Shown here: piece by piece, positions 20,791-31,690 of the stretch
Layout of the letters: each line of letters opens with the position of its first letter
Numbering within the stretch: the first letter of the stretch is position 1
NCBI GenBank assembly: GCA_963829355.1
Contig: CAWHHZ010000013.1
Location: 62,001-126,000 of the forward strand
DNA length: 64,000 nucleotides
Source of the DNA: CAWHHZ01 sp963829355
GTDB lineage: Bacteria; Acidobacteriota; Thermoanaerobaculia; Gp7-AA8; JAHWKK01
Reading direction: 5' to 3'
Program-made: the position numbers and the translations under genes
The notes under the pieces: generated by a model
The model's input: the letters and a program-made list of their open reading frames with translations, nothing else
What the model was told of the DNA's origin: nothing
Databases searched by the model: none

Positions 20791-20914
20791 GTCATCCTGA
20801 GCCACCAGAGCGCAGCGGAGGACGGCGAAGGATCGCGTACGGCCCATCCTCGCCCTGAATTCATTTCACTCCACTGGCGAAGCGAAGCGGCGCCATCCCC
20901 CCGCTCAGGATGAC
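20791..20914. repeat. Family A inverted-repeat element (mnmE-mnmG)
   Basis: It starts GTCATCCTGAGC directly after the third parS and ends CGCTCAGGATGAC. The right half (ATTTCACTCC...GCGAAGCGGCG) is shared with the half element at 58655-58713. Confidence 0.7.
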
Positions 20915-20980
20915 AATCTGCGATGCTCTCTTCTCGCTGCCAGGATGAAATGCGACCACTCGCGTGTTTCGTGACCCGTT

Positions 20981-22981
20981 ATGAACCGGTTTGATTTGAT
21001 CGTAATCGGCGGGGGACACGCCGGAGCGGAAGCTGCGCGGATCGCCGCGCGCGGCGGGCTCTCGGTCGGCCTCGTCACGATGACCGCCGACTCCATCGGC
21101 AGAATGTCGTGCAATCCCGCAATCGGCGGTCTCGCAAAGGGTCACCTCGTCAAGGAAATCGACGCCCTCGGGGGTCTGATGGCCGAGGCGACCGATCGCG
21201 CCGGAATCCAATTCAAGATCCTCAATCGCTCCAAAGGGCCGGCCGTGCAGGGTCCGCGCGCGCAGTGTGACCGTGATCTCTACGCCGCTGCCGTCAGGCA
21301 AGTGCTGGAAGCCGAACCCCTGATCACGATCGTCGAAGGTCTCGCCGCCACCCTCGAAGTGCAGGCCGGCCGGACAAGGGGTGTCACCCTCCAGGACGGT
21401 ACTGCGCTTCATGCCCCGCGCGTCGTCGTCACCACCGGTACGTTTCTGCGCGGCCTGATGCATTCCGGCGAATCGCGCGTGGAAGGAGGCCGTTGGGGAG
21501 AGCCTTCCGCAAAAGGCCTCTCAGGAGCTCTGGAGGCGCTCGGGCTCACTCTTGGCCGGCTCAAAACCGGAACTCCACCGCGTGTACTCCGTGACACCGT
21601 CGATTTCTCGAAAATGGAGCGAGACCAGGGAGACGCAATCCCCCGGCCGTTCTCGATCACAACCAGCTCTCTCGATCTTCCCCAGGTGGACTGCTACCTC
21701 ACCCAGACCTCCGAATATGCGCACGACCTGATCCGCGCCAACCTCCATCGGGCACCGATGTACAGTGGGCAGATCTCGGGTACCGGCCCCCGCTACTGTC
21801 CCTCAATCGAGGACAAGGTCGTACGATTCGCCGAGAAGAACCACCACCACGTCTTCGTCGAGCCTGAAGGGCTGGAGCACCCGTGGCTCTATTTGAATGG
21901 CATCTCTACATCCCTTCCTCAGGACGTGCAGGAGGCCGTGGTGCATTCGATTCCGGGGCTCGAGCACGCGACGATCGCGCAGTGGGGCTACGCCGTCGAG
22001 TACGATTTCGTCAATCCACAGCAGCTCGAACCCTCCCTCCAGGTCAAGGGCGTCAGCGGTCTGTACCTCGCCGGGCAGATCAACGGGACGTCCGGGTATG
22101 AGGAGGCCGCGGCGCAGGGGTTGCTCGCCGGAATGAACGCCGTTCTCGCCGCCCGAGAGCATGACCCGGTGGTACTGGGGCGTGACGAGGCGTACGCCGG
22201 CGTATTGATCGACGATCTGGTCACTCTCGGCACCGAAGAGCCGTACCGGATGTTCACCTCGCGCGCCGAGCACCGCCTCCTTCTCGGTTGCGATTCCGTC
22301 TACGAACGTCTGAGTCCGATCGCCGAACGGTATGGACTCCTTGATGAGCCACGCAGAGAGCTGGTATTTTCTCGGATCAACCGTCTGAAAAAGGCAACTC
22401 AAGCAGTTCTGGAGACAGAGCTGACGCCCGACCAGGACACGCTGCAGTGGCTCGGTGGGATCGGGATCAGTCTCAACGGGAAGACCAGCATCACGAGCTT
22501 GTTCCAGCGTCGTGATCTCGATCTCGAGCGCTTTCTCCGGCACGCCGAGGAGGAGGGCAGACTTTCCGAGCTCACGAGCAGCCTTCGGACGCTCGACGAC
22601 GAGGAGCTCGCAGGCGTGGTGAGTCGAGCCCGCTATGCAGGTTACCTCGAGCGTCAGCAGCGCGAGGCTGGTCGATCGAGGCAGGATGAGCACGTTCGGA
22701 TTCCAGACGATTTTGCGTACTCGAAGCCGGGACTGTCACGGGAGGTGGTCGAGAAGCTTTCCAGAATCCGGCCGCGTTCGCTGGGTCAGGCGTCCAGGGT
22801 TCCGGGCGTCACGCCCGCGGCCATTTCAATCCTCCGAATGCATCTTCGCGCAAGGCGCGTCCGAACGATGAGTCCGCAAGAGCAGCACGAGCGGTATGAG
22901 GCGGCGCTTGCGTTCCTGGTCCGAGCGAATCAATCTCATCGGACCGGAGGCGAAACGCCATCTTCGCGCTCACATCGATGA
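20981..22981 (+). CDS. mnmG: tRNA modification FAD enzyme MnmG (GidA)
   Basis: This is the FAD/NADH-dependent partner of MnmE in U34 tRNA modification. It has 666 residues, about 40 more than usual. The dinucleotide fold is VIGGGHAGAEAA near the N-terminus, and the family signatures RLKTGTPPR and QINGTSGYEEAAAQGLLAG are present. The conserved C-terminal helical domain ends near GVTPAAISILRMHL. The last 30 residues are low complexity and overlap the start of rsmG by 86 bases in another frame. The ribosome-binding site is weak. Confidence 0.95.
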   Translation: MNRFDLIVIGGGHAGAEAARIAARGGLSVGLVTMTADSIGRMSCNPAIGGLAKGHLVKEIDALGGLMAEATDRAGIQFKILNRSKGPAVQGPRAQCDRDLYAAAVRQVLEAEPLITIVEGLAATLEVQAGRTRGVTLQDGTALHAPRVVVTTGTFLRGLMHSGESRVEGGRWGEPSAKGLSGALEALGLTLGRLKTGTPPRVLRDTVDFSKMERDQGDAIPRPFSITTSSLDLPQVDCYLTQTSEYAHDLIRANLHRAPMYSGQISGTGPRYCPSIEDKVVRFAEKNHHHVFVEPEGLEHPWLYLNGISTSLPQDVQEAVVHSIPGLEHATIAQWGYAVEYDFVNPQQLEPSLQVKGVSGLYLAGQINGTSGYEEAAAQGLLAGMNAVLAAREHDPVVLGRDEAYAGVLIDDLVTLGTEEPYRMFTSRAEHRLLLGCDSVYERLSPIAERYGLLDEPRRELVFSRINRLKKATQAVLETELTPDQDTLQWLGGIGISLNGKTSITSLFQRRDLDLERFLRHAEEEGRLSELTSSLRTLDDEELAGVVSRARYAGYLERQQREAGRSRQDEHVRIPDDFAYSKPGLSREVVEKLSRIRPRSLGQASRVPGVTPAAISILRMHLRARRVRTMSPQEQHERYEAALAFLVRANQSHRTGGETPSSRSHR

Positions 22982-23435
22982 GGCCCGCGAGGCAGGAGAT
23001 CGTCTCCAGCCCACAGGAGGGTGTCTCGACTTCGGGAGTGGCGGCGGCCTGCCGGCGGTTCCGATCGCGATTGACCACCCGGAGTCGCACTTCACTCTCG
23101 TTGAAGCGGACCAGAAAAAATGGGCGTTTCTGAAACACGTCGCGAGGGAGTGCGCGTTGAACCTCCGGGTTCACGGTGATAGATTGGAGGACCTGCTCGA
23201 ACAGGGCGAGCTCAACGGGCCGTTTCGGTATGTCACTTCACGGGCCGTCGGGTACCCGGAGCGCTGGCTCCCCTTGATTTCGTCGTCCCTCGAACCGGAC
23301 GCCCGCGTGGCTCTGTTCGAGCACGCGGCGAAGCCACCGGAAGTCGGAGGATTCGAGACGGAGGAAGTCATGCCCCTGTCTCGCGGCAGCGAGAACTACC
23401 TGATCATCCTGCGAAAATCGACTGTGACGAGGTAA
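22896..23435 (+). CDS. rsmG: 16S rRNA (G527-N7) methyltransferase RsmG
   Basis: This is a SAM-dependent methyltransferase of 16S rRNA. It has 179 residues, shorter than the usual 205-215. The SAM-binding motif is visible as LDFGSGGGLPAVPIAI, followed by TLVEADQKKWAFLKHVA and the VTSRAVG motif. A stop codon in this frame at 22869-22871 means the start cannot be moved far upstream, so the N-terminal helix found in other family members is shortened. It overlaps mnmG by 86 bases and parA follows at once. Confidence 0.9.
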   Translation: MRRRLRSWSERINLIGPEAKRHLRAHIDEAREAGDRLQPTGGCLDFGSGGGLPAVPIAIDHPESHFTLVEADQKKWAFLKHVARECALNLRVHGDRLEDLLEQGELNGPFRYVTSRAVGYPERWLPLISSSLEPDARVALFEHAAKPPEVGGFETEEVMPLSRGSENYLIILRKSTVTR

Positions 23436-23442
23436 CGTGACT

Positions 23443-24231
23443 ATGGCTCGTATCGTGTCTCTGGCAAACCAGAAGGGTGGCGTCGGCAAGACGACGACCT
23501 CGATCAACCTCGGGGCCTCGCTCGCGGCGTGTGAGACCCGGGTGCTGCTGGTCGATCTCGATCCCCAGGCGAATGCGACCTCGGGTCTCGGATTCTCCAA
23601 GAACGGTGAATCGGGATCGATCTATTCGGTGCTGGTAGACGGCTTGGATATCTCACAAGTCATTGCAAACACTGAACTTAGCGGCTTTGATCTGGTGCCG
23701 TCGTCGGTCGATCTGGTCGGAGTCGAGATCGATCTGGCCGAGCACGAGGCGCCCCAGTTCCGCCTCAAGGAAGCGCTCGAGCCGCTCCGCGATCGCTACG
23801 ACTACATTCTCATCGATTCGCCGCCGTCTCTCTCGTTGCTCACCGTCAACGGACTCGCGGCGGCGGATTCGGTACTGGTGCCGATTCAGTGCGAGTACTT
23901 TGCTCTCGAGGGAGTGTCGCAGTTGATCGAAACGATCAGACGGATTCAAGGCTCGTTGAACCCGGGGCTCGAGATCGAGGGCATCCTTCTGACCATGCAT
24001 GATGATCGGATGAATCTTTCGAGACAGGTCACCGAGGAGATCCGAGAATACTTCGGCGGTCAGGTCTATCAGACCGTCATTCCACGGAACGTGCGGCTGG
24101 GCGAGGCACCATCGTTTGGCAAGCCGGTCCTCCTGTACGACATAAAATCCCGGGGAAGCGAGTCGTATCTGCAGCTTGCGCGGGAGTTCATCACGCGAAG
24201 GAGATCAGCCGTTGGCGCAGAAGCAGGCTAA
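23443..24231 (+). CDS. parA: Chromosome partitioning ATPase ParA (Soj)
   Basis: This is a Walker-type ATPase that moves ParB-parS complexes. It has 262 residues from ATG 23443; GAGG lies 10 bases upstream. A GTG at 23437 would add two residues but has only 4 bases of spacing. The deviant Walker A KGGVGKTT is at residues 11-18, with DLDPQANAT and YDYILIDSPPS after it. Like chromosomal Soj proteins it lacks an N-terminal helix-turn-helix. parB overlaps its end, and three parS sites are 2.7 kb upstream. Confidence 0.95.
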   Translation: MARIVSLANQKGGVGKTTTSINLGASLAACETRVLLVDLDPQANATSGLGFSKNGESGSIYSVLVDGLDISQVIANTELSGFDLVPSSVDLVGVEIDLAEHEAPQFRLKEALEPLRDRYDYILIDSPPSLSLLTVNGLAAADSVLVPIQCEYFALEGVSQLIETIRRIQGSLNPGLEIEGILLTMHDDRMNLSRQVTEEIREYFGGQVYQTVIPRNVRLGEAPSFGKPVLLYDIKSRGSESYLQLAREFITRRRSAVGAEAG

Positions 24232-25087
24232 GAAGAAGGTATTGGGGCGAGGCCTCGGGGCGTTGATCCCGGAGGCTCCGGCCCGTGAGGAAAAGGAGCT
24301 TTCACAGGAGGTCGCGATCGGCAAGATCGACGTGAATCCGTGGCAGCCCCGCAAGCAATTTCAGGACGAGAGTCTCGCTGAGCTGGCCGACAGCATCCGC
24401 AAGCACGGGATCATCCAGCCTCTCGTCGTGAATCGCGGTGATGACGGCCGCTACCGGTTGGTCGCCGGAGAGCGACGGCTGAGAGCGGCTCGCCTGGCCG
24501 GTCTATCCAGGGTCCCGATCGTAGTACGCGATCAGGCGGACAACGAGCAGACCCTCGCCCTCGCGCTGATCGAGAACATCCAGCGGGAGGATCTGAATGC
24601 CATTGACGAAGCGCTCGCGTACGAGCAACTCCACGAGGAGTTCGGCCTGACTCAGGAGGAGATCTCGGCGCAGGTCGGGAAGAGCCGTTCGACCGTCGCG
24701 AACTCGTTGCGTCTTCTCAAGCTCCCCTCGTCGGTGCAGAGCATGGTTTCTGACGGTGAGCTTTCGATGGGTCACGCCCGCGCGATTCTCGCCGTGGAAG
24801 GCGCGGCGAAACAGGAGGAGCTCGCTCGAAAGATCGTCAAGTCGGGAATGAGTGTCCGGCAGGCCGAGGCTCTCGCATCGGAACCGGAAGAGAAGCCGGT
24901 AAAGAAAGAAGAAAAGCCGAAGGACGTGTTCACTCGGGAGGCGGAGGAGAAGCTGACACGGGCCCTCCATTCACGGGTCGAGATTGATCGCAGGCGCCGT
25001 GGTGGCGCCATTAAAATCACGTTTTCAAACGAGGACGAGTTGATCCGGCTATTCGAGATCCTGTCCGACCAGCGGAGGAAGTCATGA
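24212..25087 (+). CDS. parB: Chromosome partitioning protein ParB (Spo0J)
   Basis: This is the CTP-dependent DNA clamp that loads at parS. From TTG 24212 it is 291 residues. TTG is preferred because AGGAG lies 8 bases upstream and the product begins AQKQAKKKVLGRGLGALIP, the family N-terminus; an ATG at 24176 would lie deep in parA. The CTP-binding box GERRLRAA, the helix-turn-helix (GLTQEEISAQVGKSRSTVANSLRLLKLP) and the C-terminal dimer domain are all present. It overlaps parA by 20 bases and the bactofilin gene by 4. Confidence 0.94.
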   Translation: MAQKQAKKKVLGRGLGALIPEAPAREEKELSQEVAIGKIDVNPWQPRKQFQDESLAELADSIRKHGIIQPLVVNRGDDGRYRLVAGERRLRAARLAGLSRVPIVVRDQADNEQTLALALIENIQREDLNAIDEALAYEQLHEEFGLTQEEISAQVGKSRSTVANSLRLLKLPSSVQSMVSDGELSMGHARAILAVEGAAKQEELARKIVKSGMSVRQAEALASEPEEKPVKKEEKPKDVFTREAEEKLTRALHSRVEIDRRRRGGAIKITFSNEDELIRLFEILSDQRRKS

Positions 25088-25482
25088 AGGGAAAAAGTGG
25101 TGACCTGAACGGGTTCCTGGACAAGGGTTCCGCGTTTCGAGGAGAGCTGGAGTTCGAGGATACGCTCCGGGTGGATGGTCGCTTCAACGGCAAGATCACT
25201 TCGAAGAATGAGCTGATCGTCGGGGAGACGGCCCACGTCGAGGGTGAGGTTCACGTCGGCAGAATCGCGATCAGCGGGACGATCGAGGGTACTCTCGTCG
25301 CCGATGAAAAGATCGAGATTCATCGCACGGGAAAGGTGTACGGCAAGGTGCAGACGCCGACGCTGATCGTCGAGGAGGGCGCAATCCTCCAGGGGGAGAT
25401 CTCCATGGGTACGAAGCGTGAGAACCGGCCGGTGCCCGTCGACGAAACGGATCTCGATTCCCGGGAGCAGGTTCGCAAGTAG
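25084..25482 (+). CDS. Bactofilin family cytoskeletal protein
   Basis: Bactofilins form nucleotide-free filaments with roles in cell shape and, in Myxococcus, in placing ParABS. It has 132 residues with the regular beta-helix rungs of the family: FRGELEFEDTLRVDGRFNG, GEVHVGRIAISGTIEGTLVA, and a core ending near GEISM. The C-terminal tail is short and charged. ATGA overlap with parB suggests co-production and fits a role near the segregation machinery. Confidence 0.92.
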   Translation: MKGKSGDLNGFLDKGSAFRGELEFEDTLRVDGRFNGKITSKNELIVGETAHVEGEVHVGRIAISGTIEGTLVADEKIEIHRTGKVYGKVQTPTLIVEEGAILQGEISMGTKRENRPVPVDETDLDSREQVRK

Positions 25483-25579
25483 TTCCGAGCCCTCCGAACG
25501 GGAAATTGTCTGACAGACGAATGAGTTAAGGAGATCGCCCGCGCCAGCCGGGGACGTGCCGAGCATGCACGTCGTCTGG

Positions 25580-25608
25580 TTGAATGGCGCAGTGGGCTGT
25601 GTTATACA
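25580..25608 (+). promoter_or_regulatory. Sigma-70-type promoter of the atp operon
   Basis: TTGAAT at 25580-25585 and TATACA at 25603-25608 are separated by exactly 17 bases. Transcription would begin about 70 bases before the first atp gene, in a 205-base gap after the bactofilin gene. Confidence 0.6.
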
Positions 25609-25687
25609 CCGCCTTCCGGGTTGGCTTACCCCCAGGCCTCGCACAGGTGTGTTTGCGGGGATCTCACGACCAACTGAAACGAAAGAA

Positions 25688-26122
25688 ATGATCAAACTTA
25701 CGCCGGATCTCTCTCTGCTCGCCATCGTCGCGATCTTCATCATCAATTATCTGATCGTGAAGAAGTGGCTCGTCGCACCTGTCAATGGAGTTCTCGAATG
25801 GCGTGAGGAGCGCGTTCGTGACGCCGATCAGAAGTACGAGCAGGCGCTGACGCGGCTGAGCGCCGCAACGACCGACATCGAAAATCGCATGATGGAAGCG
25901 AAGCGCGAAGCAGGTGAGGTTCGTGAGACGTACCGCCGGCAAGCTGGCGAAAAGCGTGACGCGAAGATCAGGCAGACGCGGGCTACGGCCGAGACGATGA
26001 TCACCGAGGCGACCACGAGTCTCGACGCGGACGTGACCGAAGCGCGGCAATCGATTCAGGAGCAGTCGGAGCAGCTCGCCCGGCTGGCTGCCGAACGGAT
26101 TCTCGGAAGAAAACTCGCATGA
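25688..26122 (+). CDS. atpF': ATP synthase Fo subunit b'
   Basis: This is one of two b-type stalk subunits joining Fo to F1. From ATG 25688 it has 144 residues. The N-terminal membrane helix is LSLLAIVAIFIINYLIVKKW, followed by a long charged coiled coil. The upstream in-frame ATG at 25556 would add 44 residues before the membrane helix and overlap the promoter, so it is rejected. b' and b in tandem are seen in several phyla. It overlaps the following b gene by 4 bases. Confidence 0.85.
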   Translation: MIKLTPDLSLLAIVAIFIINYLIVKKWLVAPVNGVLEWREERVRDADQKYEQALTRLSAATTDIENRMMEAKREAGEVRETYRRQAGEKRDAKIRQTRATAETMITEATTSLDADVTEARQSIQEQSEQLARLAAERILGRKLA

Positions 26123-26775
26123 AGAAACTGCTGCTGATCAGCCTGCTCGCGGTGGCCGGCGCCATGCCCGTCGCTGCGCAGGAACACCAGGAAGAGGTCC
26201 CCGCCGGAACGGTTGCTCACGGCTCGATCGAGGAAGCGCACGAAGAAGCGTATCCGCCGGCAGAGCACGAGGCACCGCACGAGGAGCGTACCTACTTCGG
26301 CGTACCGGGCTGGATCCTCAAGCTCGCGAACATGATTCTTTTCCTCGGCGTTCTCGGCTGGCTTCTCAAGGGGCCGATCTCGAATGCCTTCCGGGATCGC
26401 AGGAAAGCGATCACTACGCGTCTTTCGGAAGCAGACATCCGCCGCGAGCGATCGGAGCGGATGAGCGAAGAGATTCAGGAGCGGCTGGCAAAGGTCGAGG
26501 GGGAGCTCGACGCGATCCGCGCACGCGCTGAAGAAGAGGGACGTCGGCAGGGACAGCAGATCGTCGAGAACTCGGAGCGGGAAGCCGAGAAGATTCTCGC
26601 TGCAGCCCGCAGCGAGATCGACCAGCGTCTCAGCCAGGCGCGCCGGGAGCTGAAAGCGTATGCCGCTGAGCTCGCCACCGATCGGGCACACGACCTGGTC
26701 GCGACCTCGATCGACGAGCGAGACAGGAACGCGCTGTTTCAGCAGAGCGTCGATCGCATCCGGGAGGCGAAATGA
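26119..26775 (+). CDS. atpF: ATP synthase Fo subunit b with signal-like N-terminus
   Basis: This is the second stalk subunit. It has 218 residues, longer than the usual 155-165. It begins with a signal-peptide-like segment (MKKLLLISLLAVAGAMPVAA), then about 35 residues rich in His and Glu (EEAHEEAYPPAEHEAPHEE), then the real membrane helix (ILKLANMILFLGVLGWLLKG) and a coiled coil of about 120 residues. If the signal is cut, an acidic His-rich tail would lie in the periplasm. ATGA overlaps join it to b' and delta. Confidence 0.88.
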   Translation: MKKLLLISLLAVAGAMPVAAQEHQEEVPAGTVAHGSIEEAHEEAYPPAEHEAPHEERTYFGVPGWILKLANMILFLGVLGWLLKGPISNAFRDRRKAITTRLSEADIRRERSERMSEEIQERLAKVEGELDAIRARAEEEGRRQGQQIVENSEREAEKILAAARSEIDQRLSQARRELKAYAAELATDRAHDLVATSIDERDRNALFQQSVDRIREAK

Positions 26776-27305
26776 TCCGCAGTTACGCGCGCCCCTACGC
26801 GAAGGCAATCTTCGAGGTGGTGGAGTCGCCCGCGCAGGCCCGCTCGATTCACGAGGAGCTGAGCCGCTTCGAGACCGTCAGGCGGGATTCGCAGCAGCTC
26901 AGGGATGCGATGGAGAACCCGGCGGTCGGGATGGATTCCCGGATCGGCATCATCGGCCAGATTTCGGCTCGCCTGGAGATCTCGCCGCTTGCGATCCGGA
27001 TCCTGGAGGTGCTGGCCCGCAACCATCGGATCAACCAGCTCGGTGCGGTTCTCGAGGCGCTCGGCCAGATGATCAACGACGAGGCAGGGATCGCTGTGGC
27101 GAAGGTGCGCGCAGCGCACCAGTTGAGCGACGCGCAGCGAAGCGAGCTCCGCGCCGCGCTCGAAGCGCGATTCGGCAAGAAGATAGACCTTGATGTGTCG
27201 ACCGATCCCGCGCTGCTCGGCGGCTTCGTCGCACAGATCGACAGTGAAATTTACGATGCATCGGTTCGGGGACGGATCGAGAACCTGCGCGAGTCGCTGG
27301 TTTAG
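26772..27305 (+). CDS. atpH: ATP synthase F1 subunit delta
   Basis: This subunit links the b stalk to the top of the alpha3beta3 head. It has 177 residues, normal length. The N-terminus is RSYARPYAKAIFEVV, and the C-terminal signature is LGGFVAQIDSEIYDASVRGRI. It overlaps the b gene by 4 bases and is 18 bases before atpA. Confidence 0.93.
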   Translation: MIRSYARPYAKAIFEVVESPAQARSIHEELSRFETVRRDSQQLRDAMENPAVGMDSRIGIIGQISARLEISPLAIRILEVLARNHRINQLGAVLEALGQMINDEAGIAVAKVRAAHQLSDAQRSELRAALEARFGKKIDLDVSTDPALLGGFVAQIDSEIYDASVRGRIENLRESLV

Positions 27306-27323
27306 CAACGCTTAGGAGCGAAT

Positions 27324-28908
<1,585 letters not shown>

Positions 28909-28916
<8 letters not shown>

Positions 28917-29760
28917 TACGATCGATATCCGACGCCGGATCCGCAGCGTGAAGAACACGCAGCAGATCACCAAGGCGATGAAGATGGTTGCGGCGGCGAA
29001 GTTGCGTCGCGCGCAGGACCGGATCATGGCAGCACGTCCGTACTCGGCGGCCATGATGGAGGTTCTCAGCTCGGTCGCGTCCCGCGTCGAGGTTGCTGAT
29101 CACCCGCTCCTCACCGAACGTGAGGAAAACCGCGTTCTTCTTCTCGTCGTCACCGGAGACAAGGGACTCGCGGGAGCGTTCAACGCGAGTGTCATCAAGA
29201 TGGCGCAGCGGGCGATGGACGAGCACCAGTGGTCGAGCGTGCAGCTCGTGCTGCTCGGCAAGAAGGGAGCAGACTTCTTCCGGAGACGCTCCATCCCCAT
29301 CCGCCACACTGAGTCCGATATTTTTCAGGCCCTGTCGATCGAGCGCGCCAATGTGGTGAGCGACCTCCTTATCCAGGACTACGTTACGGAGAAGATCGAC
29401 GCGGTTTATGTGGTGTACAACGAGTTCAAATCGGTGATCCAGCAGAACCTCCGCGTCGAGCGGATTCTGCCGTTCAACCGGCTGAAGGATGACGCTCCGA
29501 CGGTCGAGTATCTGTACGAGCCCGGGCCGGTCGAGATTCTTCAGGAGCTTCTGCCGAAGCACGTCGAGTTTCAGCTCTACCGGATTCTGCTCGAGTCGGC
29601 AGCGGCGGAGCACGGAGCGCGCATGACGGCCATGGATGCAGCGTCGAAGAACGCCGCGGACATGATCGAAAGTCTGACGCTCAAGTACAACCGGATGCGT
29701 CAGGCATCCATCACGACAGAAATCATCGAGATTGTCTCGGGCGCGGCAGCACTCGGCTGA
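28909..29760 (+). CDS. atpG: ATP synthase F1 subunit gamma
   Basis: This is the rotating central shaft. From GTG 28909 it has 283 residues, matching the family; the product begins PSTIDIRRRIRSVKNTQQIT. An ATG at 28774 lies well inside atpA and is rejected. The C-terminal signature NAADMIESLTLKYNRMRQA is complete. The start overlaps the atpA stop by 8 bases, and atpD follows. Confidence 0.95.
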
Positions 29761-29790
29761 GCCGGCGCCTCGGAATCAATGGAGAAAGCA

Positions 29791-31242
29791 ATGGCTGAAG
29801 AGCACAACATCGGAAGAGTGGTTCAGATCGTCGGACCCGCCATCGACGTGGAGTTCGAGGAAGGGCATCTTCCCGCAATCCACAACGCGATCCTCGTCAA
29901 GGATGACGGCGAATTCGGAGAGATCCCGATCAATGTCGTCGCGGAGGTCGCCCAGCATCTCGGCGAGAACCAGGTTCGCTGCATCTCGATGGAGCCGACC
30001 GAGGGTATGGTTCGCGGCATGAAGGCGATCGACAAGGGAGAGCCGATCACGGTCCCCGTCGGACGCGAGACGCTCGGCCGCATCATGAACGTCATCGGGG
30101 AACCGGTCGACGGACAGGGTCCGATCAATTCCGAGGAGCGCTGGTCGATCCATCGCGAACCGCCGAAGTTCGATGAGCAGTCGACCGAGATCGAGATGTT
30201 CGAGACCGGCATCAAGGTCATCGATCTGCTCGAGCCGTACACCAAGGGCGGTAAGACCGGACTGTTCGGTGGAGCCGGCGTCGGCAAGACCGTTCTGATC
30301 ATGGAGCTGATCAACAACGTCGCCAAGCAGCACGGTGGTTTCTCCGTGTTTACCGGCGTCGGCGAGCGTACCCGCGAAGGAAACGACCTCTATCTCGAGT
30401 TCACCGAGTCGAACGTCGTCGTCCCGGGCGACTCGTCGAAGTCGAAGGCAGCGCTGATTTACGGTCAGATGACCGAGCCGCCCGGAGCACGTCTTCGCGT
30501 GGGTCTGACCGGTCTGACTGTCGCCGAGTATTTCCGCGACGTCGAGAAGCAGGATGTGCTTCTGTTCATCGACAACATCTTCCGCTTCACGCAGGCGGGA
30601 TCTGAGGTTTCGGCGCTTCTGGGACGTATGCCGTCGGCCGTCGGTTACCAGCCGAACCTCGCGACCGAGATGGGTGAGCTCCAGGAGCGAATCACCTCCA
30701 CCAAGCATGGATCGATCACGTCGGTTCAGGCGATCTACGTGCCCGCGGACGATCTCACGGATCCGGCGCCGGCTGCCGCGTTTGCTCACCTCGACGCGAC
30801 CACGGTTCTTTCGCGCCAGATCGCGGAGCTCGGAATCTACCCGGCCGTCGATCCGCTGGCGTCGACCTCGAAGATTCTCGACCCCCGGATCCTGGGCGAC
30901 GAGCACTACAACGCCGCGCGGTCGGTCCAGGCGGTTCTTCAGAAGTACAAGGATCTCCAGGACATCATCGCGATTCTCGGAATCGATGAGCTGTCCGAAG
31001 AGGACAAGGTCATCGTGTCGCGCGCGCGAAAGATCCAGCGTTTCCTCTCGCAGCCGTTTCACGTTGCCGAGCAGTTCACCGGCATCCCCGGCAAGTACGT
31101 CAAGATTGACGAGACGATCTCAGGATTCATGGAGATCGTCGACGGCAAGCACGACGAAGTGCCGGAACAGGCCTTCTTCCTCAAGGGCACGATCGATGAG
31201 GTCCTCGAGGATGCGGAGCGGAGAAAGAACGAGGCTGCCTGA
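29791..31242 (+). CDS. atpD: ATP synthase F1 subunit beta
   Basis: This is the catalytic subunit. It has 483 residues from ATG 29791, which has GGAG 6 bases upstream; an ATG at 29779 would add four residues. The P-loop is GGAGVGKTVLI, the catalytic GERTREGNDLY follows, and the family signature PAVDPLASTSK is present. Both ends are typical in length. It is 3 bases before atpC. Confidence 0.97.
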   Translation: MAEEHNIGRVVQIVGPAIDVEFEEGHLPAIHNAILVKDDGEFGEIPINVVAEVAQHLGENQVRCISMEPTEGMVRGMKAIDKGEPITVPVGRETLGRIMNVIGEPVDGQGPINSEERWSIHREPPKFDEQSTEIEMFETGIKVIDLLEPYTKGGKTGLFGGAGVGKTVLIMELINNVAKQHGGFSVFTGVGERTREGNDLYLEFTESNVVVPGDSSKSKAALIYGQMTEPPGARLRVGLTGLTVAEYFRDVEKQDVLLFIDNIFRFTQAGSEVSALLGRMPSAVGYQPNLATEMGELQERITSTKHGSITSVQAIYVPADDLTDPAPAAAFAHLDATTVLSRQIAELGIYPAVDPLASTSKILDPRILGDEHYNAARSVQAVLQKYKDLQDIIAILGIDELSEEDKVIVSRARKIQRFLSQPFHVAEQFTGIPGKYVKIDETISGFMEIVDGKHDEVPEQAFFLKGTIDEVLEDAERRKNEAA

Positions 31243-31245
31243 TCC

Positions 31246-31656
31246 ATGGCGGACACCATCTCATTGACGGTCGTGACGCGTGAGCGTCGGATGCTCGAGG
31301 AGGAAGTCGACGAAGTCGTTCTTCCCGCGGCGAACGGCTATCTCGGAGTCCTTCCCGGTCACACGCCGACCCTCACGACCCTGCGGGTGGGTGAGTTGAT
31401 GTATCGGCAGGGAAGCACCGAATATCACATGGTGCTCCGCTGGGGATTCGCCGAGATTCTTCCGAATCGGGTCATCGTGCTCGCCGAGGGTGCCGTGAGG
31501 AGCGACGAGATCGATCTGGCCAGGGCTGAGCGCGCGCGCAAGGAGGCAGAGAAGGAGCTCGAATCCCTCGCCTCGCACGACGAAGGATTCGCCTGCGCTC
31601 AGGCGAAGCTCGAAGAGTCGATCAGCATGATTGCGATTGCGGGGCGGAGGGGCTGA
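31246..31656 (+). CDS. atpC: ATP synthase F1 subunit epsilon
   Basis: This is the regulatory subunit at the foot of the shaft. It has 136 residues: an N-terminal beta sandwich (ERRMLEEEVDEVVLPAANGYLGVLPGH shortened here to its key part LPAANGYLGVLPGH) and a C-terminal helical hairpin starting near DEIDLARAERAR. It closes the run b', b, delta, alpha, gamma, beta, epsilon. Genes for a and c are absent from this locus and must be elsewhere. Confidence 0.93.
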   Translation: MADTISLTVVTRERRMLEEEVDEVVLPAANGYLGVLPGHTPTLTTLRVGELMYRQGSTEYHMVLRWGFAEILPNRVIVLAEGAVRSDEIDLARAERARKEAEKELESLASHDEGFACAQAKLEESISMIAIAGRRG

Positions 31657-31690
31657 TCAGTCCCTTCGCCACGTAAGAGGCCCTACCGAC

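Noticed and set aside
25556..25687. Longer b' subunit starting at 25556
   Set aside because: It would pass through the promoter, and the extra residues lack family similarity.
29776..31062. A 428-codon minus-strand frame opposite atpD
   Set aside because: Shadow of the ATP synthase beta gene.
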